A stretch of 63,206 nt of DNA from Candidatus Kuenenia stuttgartensis (GTDB lineage: Bacteria; Planctomycetota; Planctomycetia; Gemmatales; Gemmataceae): NCBI GenBank assembly GCA_945875585.1, contig CAMCLK010000029.1:1-63206 (forward strand). The letters are read 5' to 3'. Position numbers and translations under genes: made by a program. Under the pieces are notes generated by a model, which searched no databases, was not told where the DNA came from, and saw only the letters and a program-made list of their open reading frames with translations. Shown here piece by piece: positions 35,427 to 44,860 of this stretch (positions are counted from its first letter, which is position 1; each line of letters opens with the position of its first letter).

Positions 35427-35939
35427 TCAGGGCAGCAACTGGATCGACTTGATTTCCATGCTGCCAAACTCGGCCCGTATACGCAGGGAGGTAGGTGCTG
35501 GTTTTGCCTTGGCCCTGCGTACACTCTCAGAGTTCAGACGATGCTCGATAACATCACCCTTGATGACAATCTCGCATATGGCCGATTCGCCGACTTTCAG
35601 GTTCATACCTTCCTTGCCACCGGGAACCAGATCGAACTTGGTACCACGGATGAACACATCGTTATTGCATTTCGGGCCGGGCTTGAATTCGATGATAATC
35701 CGGAGATCGCCGGGAAAGGTCTTTTCAGTCTCAACGTAAAGATCGCCTTTCACAGCGGGGTCAATCACTAACACACCATCGATTACCTTGAATCGACCGC
35801 CAAACGCCTCGGTTTTACCGGCCAGCGAAGCTTTATCTCTAGATGCTTCGCGCCAGCCATCGAGGTTTTTGCCATTGAATAGAGCAACAGGATCCGCCGA
35901 GGAAACCAGAACAAGTGCGAACGCAGCAAATGCCAGCAT
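35427..35939 (-). CDS. exported DUF1080-domain protein
   Basis: This 170-residue protein has a signal peptide (LAFAAFALVLVSSADP) followed by the start of a DUF1080 (3-keto-disaccharide hydrolase-like) domain, VALFNGKNLDGWREAS. The middle (GDLYVETEKTFPGDLRII, FKPGPKCNNDVFIRGTKFD) and LRIRAEFGSMEIKSIQLLP at the end also fit. The domain is a concanavalin-like jelly roll very abundant in planctomycetes and linked to sugar breakdown. The start is ATG 35939 with GAGGGA upstream. It is downstream of 36010-36390 on the same strand, 70 bases away, and may share its transcript. Confidence 0.87.
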   Translation of the reverse strand: MLAFAAFALVLVSSADPVALFNGKNLDGWREASRDKASLAGKTEAFGGRFKVIDGVLVIDPAVKGDLYVETEKTFPGDLRIIIEFKPGPKCNNDVFIRGTKFDLVPGGKEGMNLKVGESAICEIVIKGDVIEHRLNSESVRRAKAKPAPTSLRIRAEFGSMEIKSIQLLP

Positions 35940-36009
35940 GGGAGAATCCCTCTTCAAAGTTAGATGCTCACACTACCATGTGTCAAGAACCATGAATAAC
36001 CACCGAAAA

Positions 36010-36390
36010 TCAATCCACACGCAACCCCTCGACTCGCCATCGGCCCTCCGCGGCGGCAACAACAACAGCGAATTTCAATTTTCCGCACATGAATGAACAG
36101 GAACGCAGAGGGCCTTCGTTAACCACCTCGCCAGGCGTGGCGGGTCCTTTCAGTTCGGGATGTTTTTTCACAAGCAAGCGGAACTGGTCTCGGCCCATGA
36201 ACGACTTGAATTCAACGCCGGTGGATTCCCATGCCTGATCAACCTGACCGGCGCGCACTTGGCCAAGAAAGGCGACAGCCACGGCTTGCGGATCATCCTC
36301 TGGAACTGCCTGCCTGGCTGGCAGCAAAAACCACCATGCGGCAACAGCTAACAGCAACAGGCCTGCCGCAATCGGAATGACTTTGTTCAT
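36010..36390 (-). CDS. small membrane-anchored hypothetical protein
   Basis: This 126-residue protein has one N-terminal membrane anchor (VIPIAAGLLLLAVAAWWFLL) and a small domain outside (DPQAVAVAFLGQVRAGQVDQ and ESTGVEFKSFMGRDQFRLL). It resembles DUF4878-like folds of secreted proteins, but I cannot confirm it. It starts 9 bases after the stop of the pseudopilin gene at 36400, so the two are likely co-transcribed and may act together at the cell envelope. Confidence 0.68.
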   Translation of the reverse strand: MNKVIPIAAGLLLLAVAAWWFLLPARQAVPEDDPQAVAVAFLGQVRAGQVDQAWESTGVEFKSFMGRDQFRLLVKKHPELKGPATPGEVVNEGPLRSCSFMCGKLKFAVVVAAAEGRWRVEGLRVD

Positions 36391-36399
36391 GTGTGGCGC

Positions 36400-37380
36400 T
36401 CAATCTGTGATGGTTTCGCTACCCGCGCGGGTGCCCAAAGCGCGCCACGAGGCTTGGGCAATATTGTTGGATACCGCCCGGATGGAACCGTCCATCATCA
36501 GCACATTGACCACGCCGGAATGATAGGCGCGCGCTGTTACCGCAGCATAGGTTGGAATCGTGATCGATTCTCCATCGCGCATAGAGGTGACATCGATATC
36601 ATAAACAACACCGTTGATGGTATAAGCCACGTTGGTATTGGGAGGGAACGTGGTGGTGACACCTGTTTCATGAACGTCGCCCTCAACCCACTCGGTATGG
36701 CCATTGGAATCGAATGTGCCGCCCGTGAAAGCCAGCAGGGCAGCAGGTGTGGCAGGCGCGGCAATGTTGAGGGTATTGGGTTTGTTGGTGTCCCACACAT
36801 TGGGCTGATAGGCCTTCACCTCGGCTGCAGCCAAGGTATTGCTGAGACCGTCCAGAATATCGGCCGGGCGCATTTTCTTGTTGGGAACAAAAGCACCGTC
36901 GCCACCCGAGCCGGAAACCGGATCGTAGATAAACCACGTGCCTTGACCAAATCCGTAATTCAGTGGGTAGTAACTGATATTGGGAGTCACGCGTGGTTTG
37001 TCGTTGATCTCACTGGGGCACATGTAGGTGGCAATGCGCATCTGCGACACATTGGGGCGCGTTCTGAAATCGTTCGGCACCGTGGCCCAGTCGATCAGCT
37101 TGGCCAACGCGTCCTGTTCTAGATAGGGAAGCAGCCGGGCATGCGCTGACCACGGTTGCGATGGTTGCCCCATGGGCATTTCCGCACATGCTGGAAACGT
37201 ACCCATGGCAGAAAGGTGGTTGTGAAGGGCTACGCCAATCTGCTTGAGATTGTTAGCACACTTCATCCGATTGGCTGCCTCGCGTACTTTCTGCACCGCA
37301 GGAACCAGAAGGCCGATTAAAACAGCAATGATGGCAATAACTACCAGCAACTCGATAAGAGTGAAGGCATTTCGGCGCAT
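36400..37380 (-). CDS. DUF1559 pseudopilin-like protein
   Basis: This 326-residue protein has the type IV pilin N-terminus: a short basic leader (MRRNA) ending before FTLIELLVVIAIIAVLIGLL, with Glu at position 5 after the probable prepilin-peptidase site. ANRMKCANNLKQIGVALHN follows, and near the end the H-X9-DG motif HSGVVNVLMMDGSIR. It is a typical member of the planctomycete DUF1559 family, which has many paralogues per genome. It probably goes to the periplasm or a pseudopilus. The start is ATG 37380, with GGGAG upstream. Upstream DNA to 37597 shows no other feature. Confidence 0.95.
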   Translation of the reverse strand: MRRNAFTLIELLVVIAIIAVLIGLLVPAVQKVREAANRMKCANNLKQIGVALHNHLSAMGTFPACAEMPMGQPSQPWSAHARLLPYLEQDALAKLIDWATVPNDFRTRPNVSQMRIATYMCPSEINDKPRVTPNISYYPLNYGFGQGTWFIYDPVSGSGGDGAFVPNKKMRPADILDGLSNTLAAAEVKAYQPNVWDTNKPNTLNIAAPATPAALLAFTGGTFDSNGHTEWVEGDVHETGVTTTFPPNTNVAYTINGVVYDIDVTSMRDGESITIPTYAAVTARAYHSGVVNVLMMDGSIRAVSNNIAQASWRALGTRAGSETITD

Positions 37381-37597
37381 TGGCGAATTCTCCCGAAACG
37401 GTAATCTTGAGGCCAGTTAGCCCGTACAAGCGAATACCGTACGCCATTACATCCTGCGCACACAAGAGCCCACTGTATTGTGAAGGGGAATTCATCCGGC
37501 CCTTTATATTCACAGCATTCTCACGTTACTGATAACACAGCGGTATTTTTTCCCGTAGCATCAAGACTAGGCAATTGATCAACACCCGAGGAAAACC

Positions 37598-38821
37598 GTG
37601 GTTGCCACTGTTCAAAGCATGCTCGACTCCATTGCCCGGCACAGAGTCCTTAACTCTGCCGATCATGCCCGCATGGCTGCCCGGTGGCACAAACCCGGTC
37701 GCCGTGACGTTGACGACCCCGTGGCATTGGCACGATGGCTGGTCATCAACAAAATCGCCACGCTTTACCAAACCGATTTGCTCCTTTCAAATCGTGAGAA
37801 CGAATTAGCAATCGGCCAGTACCAGATCGTTGATCAGGTACTGACAGGAGCCGCCAGTGGCTGCCTCGAGGCCCTAGACGCCTTGGGGCGAACTGTAATG
37901 CTTCAATTCGTGGGAAAAACCCATGCGCCCGGCGCCGCTGCTGTTGCACAGTTCATTCAGCAAGCCAAGGCAGCAACAAAACCTGCCGACGTCCACCTAT
38001 GGCGTGTGCTCGACCATGGCGTGGTTGCCGGACGCTGCTACTTGGTGCGCGAAGCTATCCGCGGCGAAACGCTGACAACGCTGCTCAATCAGGACAAACC
38101 TGCAACTCCCATCACACTGGCTCGGTTGCTGGCAAGAACTCTCGGTGCGCTGGATGCGCTGCACCAGGAGCAGGTATCGGCTGGTCCAATCTCTGCAGAT
38201 ATGCTGGCTATGGTCAAAGGCTCAGGCAATGCTAGAGCTGTTAAGGTTTTGTTCCAGCCCTGCGTAGAACAAGGCCCTGTCGTTTCACCCGAAGCTGAAA
38301 CTTTGGCTCTCTGCCAACTGATGCACGGCATCATGGCTAATCATGGAACGAGCCGGAACGAACCCCGACTCCTTCGCCCGCTGATTGAATCCCATCCAGA
38401 CATTCCCGAAGCATTGGCCACCGTGATGGAAACATTGGTCGATACCAATGCCACCGTGCGTCCACGTAATGCCGCCATGGCCGCGAAAGCTTTGCGAATC
38501 GCGCTGGCTTCGCTGGAAGAAACAGAGAAGCCTCATGTGCTGGACGAACTCGAGATCCTTCATGTTCCAGCAAATCCCAAGCCACAGGAGGAGCCAGAAC
38601 AGGAAGACGATGGCCTGAACTGGGCGCGACCTTGGCTGGAACACGTTGGCATGACCGTTCGCGAAGCGGCGTGCGTGGCAGCAGGCGCATTGGGAATGAT
38701 TTTAATTCTGCTGACAGCACTGTTTGCCATCGGGGATCTGGTCCCCATTCTTGCATTGGGACTGGGAGCAGCAGGAGGGGTGTGGATTGAGCGTTGGATT
38801 AGAAAGCAGATGAAACATTAA
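37598..38821 (+). CDS. kinase-like (probable pseudokinase) membrane protein
   Basis: This 407-residue protein has an N-terminal helical part (WLVINKIATLYQTDLLLSNR) and a degenerate protein-kinase fold: YQIVDQVLTGAASGCLEALD where the Gly-rich loop should be, then RTVMLQFV in place of the usual ALKVL. I find no HRD or DFG motif, so catalysis is unlikely. The C-terminus holds hydrophobic membrane segments (VREAACVAAGALGMILILLT, LVPILALGLGAAGGVWI). The start is GTG 37598, with GAGGAAA upstream. Its end overlaps the convergent membrane-protein gene by 4 bases. It may bind or regulate another kinase; that is inference. Confidence 0.72.
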   Translation: MVATVQSMLDSIARHRVLNSADHARMAARWHKPGRRDVDDPVALARWLVINKIATLYQTDLLLSNRENELAIGQYQIVDQVLTGAASGCLEALDALGRTVMLQFVGKTHAPGAAAVAQFIQQAKAATKPADVHLWRVLDHGVVAGRCYLVREAIRGETLTTLLNQDKPATPITLARLLARTLGALDALHQEQVSAGPISADMLAMVKGSGNARAVKVLFQPCVEQGPVVSPEAETLALCQLMHGIMANHGTSRNEPRLLRPLIESHPDIPEALATVMETLVDTNATVRPRNAAMAAKALRIALASLEETEKPHVLDELEILHVPANPKPQEEPEQEDDGLNWARPWLEHVGMTVREAACVAAGALGMILILLTALFAIGDLVPILALGLGAAGGVWIERWIRKQMKH

Positions 38822-40188
38822 GCCTTGCGGGTAACCGTAACAGCTTCAGTCCATCTGTCCTTGCCTATTCTGATGTTACCAAGGGCACAGATGTCGTCAC
38901 ACTCGATGGCCATTCCCACATGGATGGCGAATTTTCCGAGCATAATCGGGCCGCCAAGCAGTGCATAGCGTGAACGTTTGGGATCTCCCTCGGGCCGGTT
39001 TACATGCGCGAATAGGGCATGCTGAAAACCCTCGAGGCTGTATTGGCGCGGCCAAAGGACCACTGTCGGATTATCGGAATCGGCAATTTCCCCCAAACCG
39101 GGCACGCAACAATCTAGAATGCTCTCGGCCATGCCGCTGTGCAATTCGCCAGAATCGCTGCCTGCGGGTGCCAAGACCACCAGCCGTAATCGTGCCGGCA
39201 AATGCCTAACACTGAGGCGGCGGTCACCTTGGCGCACTCCCAGTTTGGAAAAGCCGGCCAATTCAACCTTCTGGAGAGCCACGGGCTTCTTGCGACCAGA
39301 ACGCCCCTTGCGCAAGGCGCGCCACAACCGATTGGACATGCCGCGCAGCCATATCAGAATAACAATCAAGGCGACACCTACGACAAGCCAAATACCACCC
39401 TGCTTGAGGAAGGTATGGGCATCTTCGGGCAGCCATCGCAAATAAGGGTCCAATTGTTCCATCATGCGGTTTTGATACGGTTCCACAAACGAATTGGCCT
39501 CCCCCGATGCCGCTGCCGCCGCATTCAGCAACGACTTCCAAGCTGGTTCGGCTGACGCTTCGCCCGCAGCCACGGCTTCAGCCGGAAATGCAGCTTGCCA
39601 TACTTTGCGGGCCTTCTCTTCAGCAGTAGCAAGTGTGGGTAGTGAATGGGTAGCGGGCAACGCCATGCGCAAGCCCGTTCCCACTGCGAACTGCCCAACC
39701 GCAGCCACGACAATCACCATCAGCCACTGCAGAAGGACAATTCCGAGGGCCAAACGGAAGGGCACATTCAGCCCAACAACTGTTACAAAACCCGCAAAAC
39801 AGAGTCCAAACACAAATGGTAAACGGCTTACTCCTGGGACCCTGCCAGTAAGTTCAAAGCGTGTCTGCAATGGCAGGCGAACCCAATGGGAATAATCGAT
39901 TTGGTCGATCCACGCCTTCCTCTGCTCGAGAACTGCCTGATTTTCAAACCATCCGTCGCGGCAAACAGCCTCCTTGGCCATCTTGATCAGCGCGTACGAC
40001 GTGCCGTCCCATGTCAAATAGGCACCAACTCCGGTGAGCACAACAATAGCCATGGCTCGCCTATAGTTGGGCATGCCCTCACCAAAAACCGCGCAAGACT
40101 GACGAAGTAAAAATGCAACTATCGGCACAAAAAACAGTGCCCCAAGGCACAAGAAGATCCATGATTCGGAAGGCAGGTAGGGCGTCAT
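38818..40188 (-). CDS. multi-pass membrane protein of unknown function
   Basis: This 456-residue protein has membrane segments in the first third (WIFLCLGALFFVPIVAFLL, AMAIVVLTGVGAYLTW, LGIVLLQWLMVIVVAAVG) and another after the middle (GGIWLVVGVALIVILIWL). A basic linker rich in Arg and Lys and a C-terminal soluble domain of about 150 residues follow (GDRRLSVRHLPARLRLVVLA, MAIECDDICALGNI). No family is recognised. It starts 138 bases from miaB on the other strand. Nothing indicates its role. Confidence 0.72.
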   Translation of the reverse strand: MTPYLPSESWIFLCLGALFFVPIVAFLLRQSCAVFGEGMPNYRRAMAIVVLTGVGAYLTWDGTSYALIKMAKEAVCRDGWFENQAVLEQRKAWIDQIDYSHWVRLPLQTRFELTGRVPGVSRLPFVFGLCFAGFVTVVGLNVPFRLALGIVLLQWLMVIVVAAVGQFAVGTGLRMALPATHSLPTLATAEEKARKVWQAAFPAEAVAAGEASAEPAWKSLLNAAAAASGEANSFVEPYQNRMMEQLDPYLRWLPEDAHTFLKQGGIWLVVGVALIVILIWLRGMSNRLWRALRKGRSGRKKPVALQKVELAGFSKLGVRQGDRRLSVRHLPARLRLVVLAPAGSDSGELHSGMAESILDCCVPGLGEIADSDNPTVVLWPRQYSLEGFQHALFAHVNRPEGDPKRSRYALLGGPIMLGKFAIHVGMAIECDDICALGNIRIGKDRWTEAVTVTRKA

Positions 40189-40326
40189 GAAATTTTTAGG
40201 CCCTTGAATTCAGCTTCAGCAGATAAGGCATTTGAGGATCCAGGCACGATTCCCCAGTCTTTCCGTCATGCGCTATGATACGATCTGTTGTGTGCGTGTG
40301 GATACCGAAAAGGCTGCGGATTAGTC

Positions 40327-41799
40327 ATGAGCAACACCCTGTACATTGAGACCGTCGGTTGCCAGATGAACGTTTTAGACAGCGAACTGGTGGTTGGCTC
40401 GTTGCGACGCAAGGGGTACAGGCTGGTCGATTCTGCCAACGAGGCGGACGTCATCCTTTTCAATACCTGCAGCGTTAGGCAGCATGCCGAGGACAAAATC
40501 TACAGCGCACTGGGTCGCTTGCGCGGTCACATGGACAAACACCCCGAAAAAGTTCTGGGCGTGTTGGGCTGCATGGCTCAAAAAGACCAAGAAATCATTC
40601 TCAAGCGCGCGCCGCACGTGGATTTGGTCTGCGGCACGGGACAACTCGCCAGAGTTTCCGAGCTGATCGATGCCGCACGCTCGAGCGGTCGCCCGCAAAT
40701 GGCCCTAAGTCTCGGTCGCAAGGAGGGGTCGAAAAACGATGTGACATCGTCGTTTGAAAGCTACGACCCACCCCGCGATGCCGCCATGCGCACCACCCCA
40801 TTTCAGGCCTTCGTGCGCATTCAGATTGGTTGCGATAAATTTTGCACCTACTGCATTGTGCCTTCTACCCGCGGCCCCGAGCAAAGCAGGCACCCCGATG
40901 CTATTGTCGACGAAGCCCGTCGCTTGGCCGATGAGGGCTGCCTTGAGGTCACCCTTCTTGGGCAAACCGTCAATAGCTACCGGTTCCGCCATGAAGACGG
41001 GCGCATCACACGGCTCTCAGATTTGCTGGAAAGGCTTAACGCCATCAGTGGATTGGTACGAGTCCGCTTCATCACCAGCTACCCGCTCGACATGACCAAC
41101 GACCTCCTCGACGCTGTTCGCGATCTTCCCAAAGTAGTCAAATACCTGCATGTTCCGGCGCAATCGGGCTGCGACGACGTATTGGCTCGCATGAAGCGGG
41201 GATACACCTCTGGTGACTACCGCGAAATGATGGGGCGGATTCGTGAGCGTTGCCCCGTGGCATCGGTTTCAAGTGATTTCATTGTTGGATTCTGTGGCGA
41301 GACCGAAGAATCGTTCCAACTCACCATGGACCTGACGCGCGAATCAGACTTCAAAAACAGCTACATTTTCAAGTACAGCCCACGCCCCGGCACCCGTGCC
41401 ATCGACAAATTCGAGGACGATATTCCCGAGGAAACCAAGAAAATCCGCAACAACGATCTATTGGCGGTACAAAATGCCAACAGTCTTCGTAGCCACCGCG
41501 CCATGGTGGGCTGTGAGGTTGAGGTGCTGGTGGAAGGCTTGGGCAAAGTCTTTTCCAACCGGGAGCCGGGCGCCTTGCCACAACTAACCGGGCGATCAAT
41601 GGCCGACCATATTGTGGTGTTCGATGCCCCGGAGCGATTGACAGGTTCTGTTGTTAAAGCCCGCGTGGTCGATGCCACCTCGTTTACGTTATTTGCGGAA
41701 GTTCTTGAAGTGGTATCATCGCCTCCAGGCTACCAACCCGGAATTGCGATACAGATTCCCGCTGCTTCCAAGCGACTGGAACTGCCCATCAGCCAGTAG
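40327..41799 (+). CDS. miaB: tRNA-2-methylthio-N6-dimethylallyladenosine synthase
   Basis: This 490-residue radical-SAM enzyme adds the methylthio group to i6A37 of tRNA. The N-terminal UPF0004 domain has Cys ligands at ETVGCQMN, NTCSVR and LGCMAQ for one 4Fe-4S cluster. The radical-SAM cluster motif is CDKFCTYC (Cys169, Cys173, Cys176). A TRAM domain closes the protein. The start is ATG 40327; the short open stretch before it lacks a site. glnE begins 13 bases after the stop, on the same strand, so both may be one transcript. Confidence 0.96.
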   Translation: MSNTLYIETVGCQMNVLDSELVVGSLRRKGYRLVDSANEADVILFNTCSVRQHAEDKIYSALGRLRGHMDKHPEKVLGVLGCMAQKDQEIILKRAPHVDLVCGTGQLARVSELIDAARSSGRPQMALSLGRKEGSKNDVTSSFESYDPPRDAAMRTTPFQAFVRIQIGCDKFCTYCIVPSTRGPEQSRHPDAIVDEARRLADEGCLEVTLLGQTVNSYRFRHEDGRITRLSDLLERLNAISGLVRVRFITSYPLDMTNDLLDAVRDLPKVVKYLHVPAQSGCDDVLARMKRGYTSGDYREMMGRIRERCPVASVSSDFIVGFCGETEESFQLTMDLTRESDFKNSYIFKYSPRPGTRAIDKFEDDIPEETKKIRNNDLLAVQNANSLRSHRAMVGCEVEVLVEGLGKVFSNREPGALPQLTGRSMADHIVVFDAPERLTGSVVKARVVDATSFTLFAEVLEVVSSPPGYQPGIAIQIPAASKRLELPISQ

Positions 41800-41812
41800 C
41801 GGAGCCTTACAT

Positions 41813-44800
41813 ATGGAGCACGCGGTACCCGATGCCGCCATGTTGGCCACATGGGGCCTGTGTGATCCACGTGCCGGCATGGCTCATTGTGCCCGGCTGG
41901 CAGCATCTCTTGGCGAACCCGGTTGGCGCGACCTGCAACGTGTTCTGGCACGCGTTCTTCACAAGGCAGCGGATCCAGATTTGGCTTTGATCACCCTGAC
42001 TCGTTTCCTGAGTCCGGAAGACCGTCAGGCACGGCTAGAAACATTACTTGATGGTCGTGGCCGAGGTCTGGAACAGGCCTTGGCGCTTTTCTCGGTGAGC
42101 CGGTCGTTTGGTGATCTGATCGTTTCCCACCCCGATAGTCTGCATTTGTTACGGCCCGGCCCTAGGCGAAGTCCACCTCTTGCCGATCTGGTGAACGGCC
42201 TTCTTTCAGATGCCCGCACCGCAACCGACGCCACCGCTCAGGCTCGCGTCTTCCGACGGTTCAGGTTGCGTCAACTCCTGAGAGTTGGCGTGAACGACAT
42301 TTTGCGCGACAGATCACTGGAAGATGTCATTCGCGACATCAGCCGTGTTGCCGATGCTTCCATTCAGGCCGCGTACCAATTGGCCTTCGAGAAATGTTCC
42401 GCTCGGCTTGGCACGCCGATCACGGCATCAGGTAAACCCGCGCGCGCTGCTGTGTTTGCTCTCGGCAAGCTTGGGGGTGAAGAACTCAACTACTCAAGCG
42501 ACCTCGACCTTTTGGTGCTTCACGATGAGGAGGGAAGCACTCAGGGCAGCAGGCGGGAGATCGACTGTTCCGAGTTTTTTTCCCGTGTGACCACAGAAAT
42601 GGTTCAACTGCTCGCCTCACCCTCCGATGCGGGCCTTGGATATCGCATCGATCTGCGCCTGAGGCCAGAAGGCCATGGCGGCCCTGTAACACGCACCATA
42701 GACAGCGCATTGGCCTATTACGACCGCCTAGGCCGAACATGGGAAAGACAGGCACTGATCAAGCTGAGGCCTGTTGCTGGCGATGCCGATCTGGGTGCCG
42801 CCTTTTTGCGCGGAGTACAACCATTTGTATACCGCAAATACTTGTCATTTTCAGAAATCAATGAAATCAAAGTGCTCAAGCGGCGCATCGAGCGCCGCGC
42901 CGCCAGCGTTGGTAACGAATCTAGTGACCTGAAAACGGGCCCCGGTGGCATTCGCGATATTGAATTCGTGATTCAGTTCCTGCAACTGCTGCACGGCGGT
43001 GATGAACCGGGATTACGCCAGCGGTCCACACTGGTCGCCCTGCCCGCCCTCGAGCGGGCCGGTTGCCTTACCGACCAGGAATACCGTGTGCTTGACGATG
43101 CCTACCGGTTCCTGCGGCGGGCGGAACATCGCCTGCAACTGCTTTTCGACCTGCAGACCCACAGGTTACCAGACGATGCCGATGGTCGGGAACGCCTCGC
43201 TCGCCGTATGGGGTTCGAGCCTGCAAACGACCGTTCCGCGACGGAGGCATTCCTTGGCGAACTGGAATCGCGATCCCGGCCCACAAGGCTGATCCTTGAG
43301 CACCTGTTGCACCAGTCAATTACAGATCCGGATGAATTGGCTGAACCGGAAACCGACCTGATACTTGACCCTTCCGTGGAACCAGAAACGGTTCACGAAG
43401 TGTTATCGCGCCATGGGTTTACCAATACCGCCCGCGCCCACGCCAGTCTTTTGGCGCTTGCCACCGAGCCTGTCCCATTCCTGTCGACCCGACGCTGCCG
43501 CCTTTTCTTGGCAAGTATTGCGCCCGCTCTTTTGGGCGCCCTGAAAAAAGCCCCCGATCCGGATCAGGCCCTGGCTAATCTGGAACGCGTGACGGCTTCA
43601 CTTGGTGCACGCACCGAGTTGTGGGAGCTGTTTCGTGTGCATCCACCCAGCCTTCGCTTGGTGGTTGACCTTTGCGCGCGCAGCCAGTTCCTAACAGATC
43701 TCTTGATCAGCAATCCAGGAATGGCGGACGAACTCCTCGATTCACTCGTTCTCGACCGCCCACCGGAGCGGATGGAACTGGAAACTGAACTAACGGGCCT
43801 TCTCAGGGGTGCCGAAGATCCGCAACCGATCCTGAAAAGCTTCCTGGACAAAGAATTGTTGCGGGTTGGAGTACGCGATCTGCTGAATCGCGACGATGTC
43901 CACCGTACCGGGGAAGCCCTCACCGATTTGGCCGAGGTAACGCTGGGAGGCATAGCGCATGTGGCGCAGGCGACCCAATTGGCCCGAAGCGGCCCGCTTT
44001 ATTTGATGGGAGAACAAAATAACGAAAAAATTTGCAGATGGGTCTTGCTGGGACTAGGAAGACTTGGATCTCGCGAAATGAGTTATCATAGCGATTTGGA
44101 TATTATTCTCATCTATGAAGGACCTGCACGCCCCGCCTGGGACCGCGACGGGAGTGGTCAAGCCGACAGTCATCAGCATTTCACCGAACTGGCTCAATCC
44201 ATGATCCGACGGGCCAATCCTCCAGCCAACTTTGGACGCCTTTATCAGGTAGACATGCGACTCAGGCCTGATGGACGATCTGGCGCGCTCGTCGCTTCCT
44301 TGCCCGAATTCCTCCGGCACCATGCCGCCAACACGATCGATCGCCTCTGGGAAAAACTGGCACTAGTGCGCGCGCGCCCCATCGCAGGGGACTTGGTTTT
44401 CGGAATGGAAGTGATGGCGGCGCTCGATTCCCAAAGAAAGTCTCAACCTTGGCTGGAGGAAGGGACTCAGGAAGTCTTGGCCATGCGACTCCGCCTCGAA
44501 GCCAGTAGACCACTAGGGGATCTCAAGCGTGGACCCGGTGGGCTGACCGATATTGAATTCTTGGCGCAAACCATGCAGTTGAAACACGCCAATCGGCTGA
44601 TAGGCCCCATCGAACCGGGAACCAGAAAAGCGCTCATTTTACTGGCTGCATCTGATTTGCTACCCCGGGCGGTAACGGATGAACTTGGCCATGCGCACGA
44701 GTTCCTCTCGCGGTGTCTGGCGCGACTGCGCCTGGCCCACAACAGACAAATCGACGAGTTGCCCGCGACCGACCAGGAATCGGTTAGGCTTGCTGACGAA

Positions 44801-44848
44801 ATCAGGAAACGTGTTCGCCAGTTATTCACCGCATGGATCGACGCCTGA
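41813..44848 (+). CDS. glnE: glutamine synthetase adenylyltransferase/deadenylylase
   Basis: This 1011-residue enzyme adds or removes AMP on glutamine synthetase in response to PII and glutamine. It has two nucleotidyltransferase domains: the first at about residue 220 (GGEELNYSSDLDLL), the second at about 752 (GSREMSYHSDLDIILIYE), each with the Asp-x-Asp metal motif. The conserved segments GPGGIRDIEFVIQFLQLLHG and GPGGLTDIEFLAQTMQLKHA follow each of them. Length is near normal. The start is ATG 41813, with GGAG upstream. The PII protein that could signal to it is encoded 38 kb away at 3224. Confidence 0.96.
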   Translation: MEHAVPDAAMLATWGLCDPRAGMAHCARLAASLGEPGWRDLQRVLARVLHKAADPDLALITLTRFLSPEDRQARLETLLDGRGRGLEQALALFSVSRSFGDLIVSHPDSLHLLRPGPRRSPPLADLVNGLLSDARTATDATAQARVFRRFRLRQLLRVGVNDILRDRSLEDVIRDISRVADASIQAAYQLAFEKCSARLGTPITASGKPARAAVFALGKLGGEELNYSSDLDLLVLHDEEGSTQGSRREIDCSEFFSRVTTEMVQLLASPSDAGLGYRIDLRLRPEGHGGPVTRTIDSALAYYDRLGRTWERQALIKLRPVAGDADLGAAFLRGVQPFVYRKYLSFSEINEIKVLKRRIERRAASVGNESSDLKTGPGGIRDIEFVIQFLQLLHGGDEPGLRQRSTLVALPALERAGCLTDQEYRVLDDAYRFLRRAEHRLQLLFDLQTHRLPDDADGRERLARRMGFEPANDRSATEAFLGELESRSRPTRLILEHLLHQSITDPDELAEPETDLILDPSVEPETVHEVLSRHGFTNTARAHASLLALATEPVPFLSTRRCRLFLASIAPALLGALKKAPDPDQALANLERVTASLGARTELWELFRVHPPSLRLVVDLCARSQFLTDLLISNPGMADELLDSLVLDRPPERMELETELTGLLRGAEDPQPILKSFLDKELLRVGVRDLLNRDDVHRTGEALTDLAEVTLGGIAHVAQATQLARSGPLYLMGEQNNEKICRWVLLGLGRLGSREMSYHSDLDIILIYEGPARPAWDRDGSGQADSHQHFTELAQSMIRRANPPANFGRLYQVDMRLRPDGRSGALVASLPEFLRHHAANTIDRLWEKLALVRARPIAGDLVFGMEVMAALDSQRKSQPWLEEGTQEVLAMRLRLEASRPLGDLKRGPGGLTDIEFLAQTMQLKHANRLIGPIEPGTRKALILLAASDLLPRAVTDELGHAHEFLSRCLARLRLAHNRQIDELPATDQESVRLADEIRKRVRQLFTAWIDA

Positions 44849-44860
44849 ATGAGGCGATAG

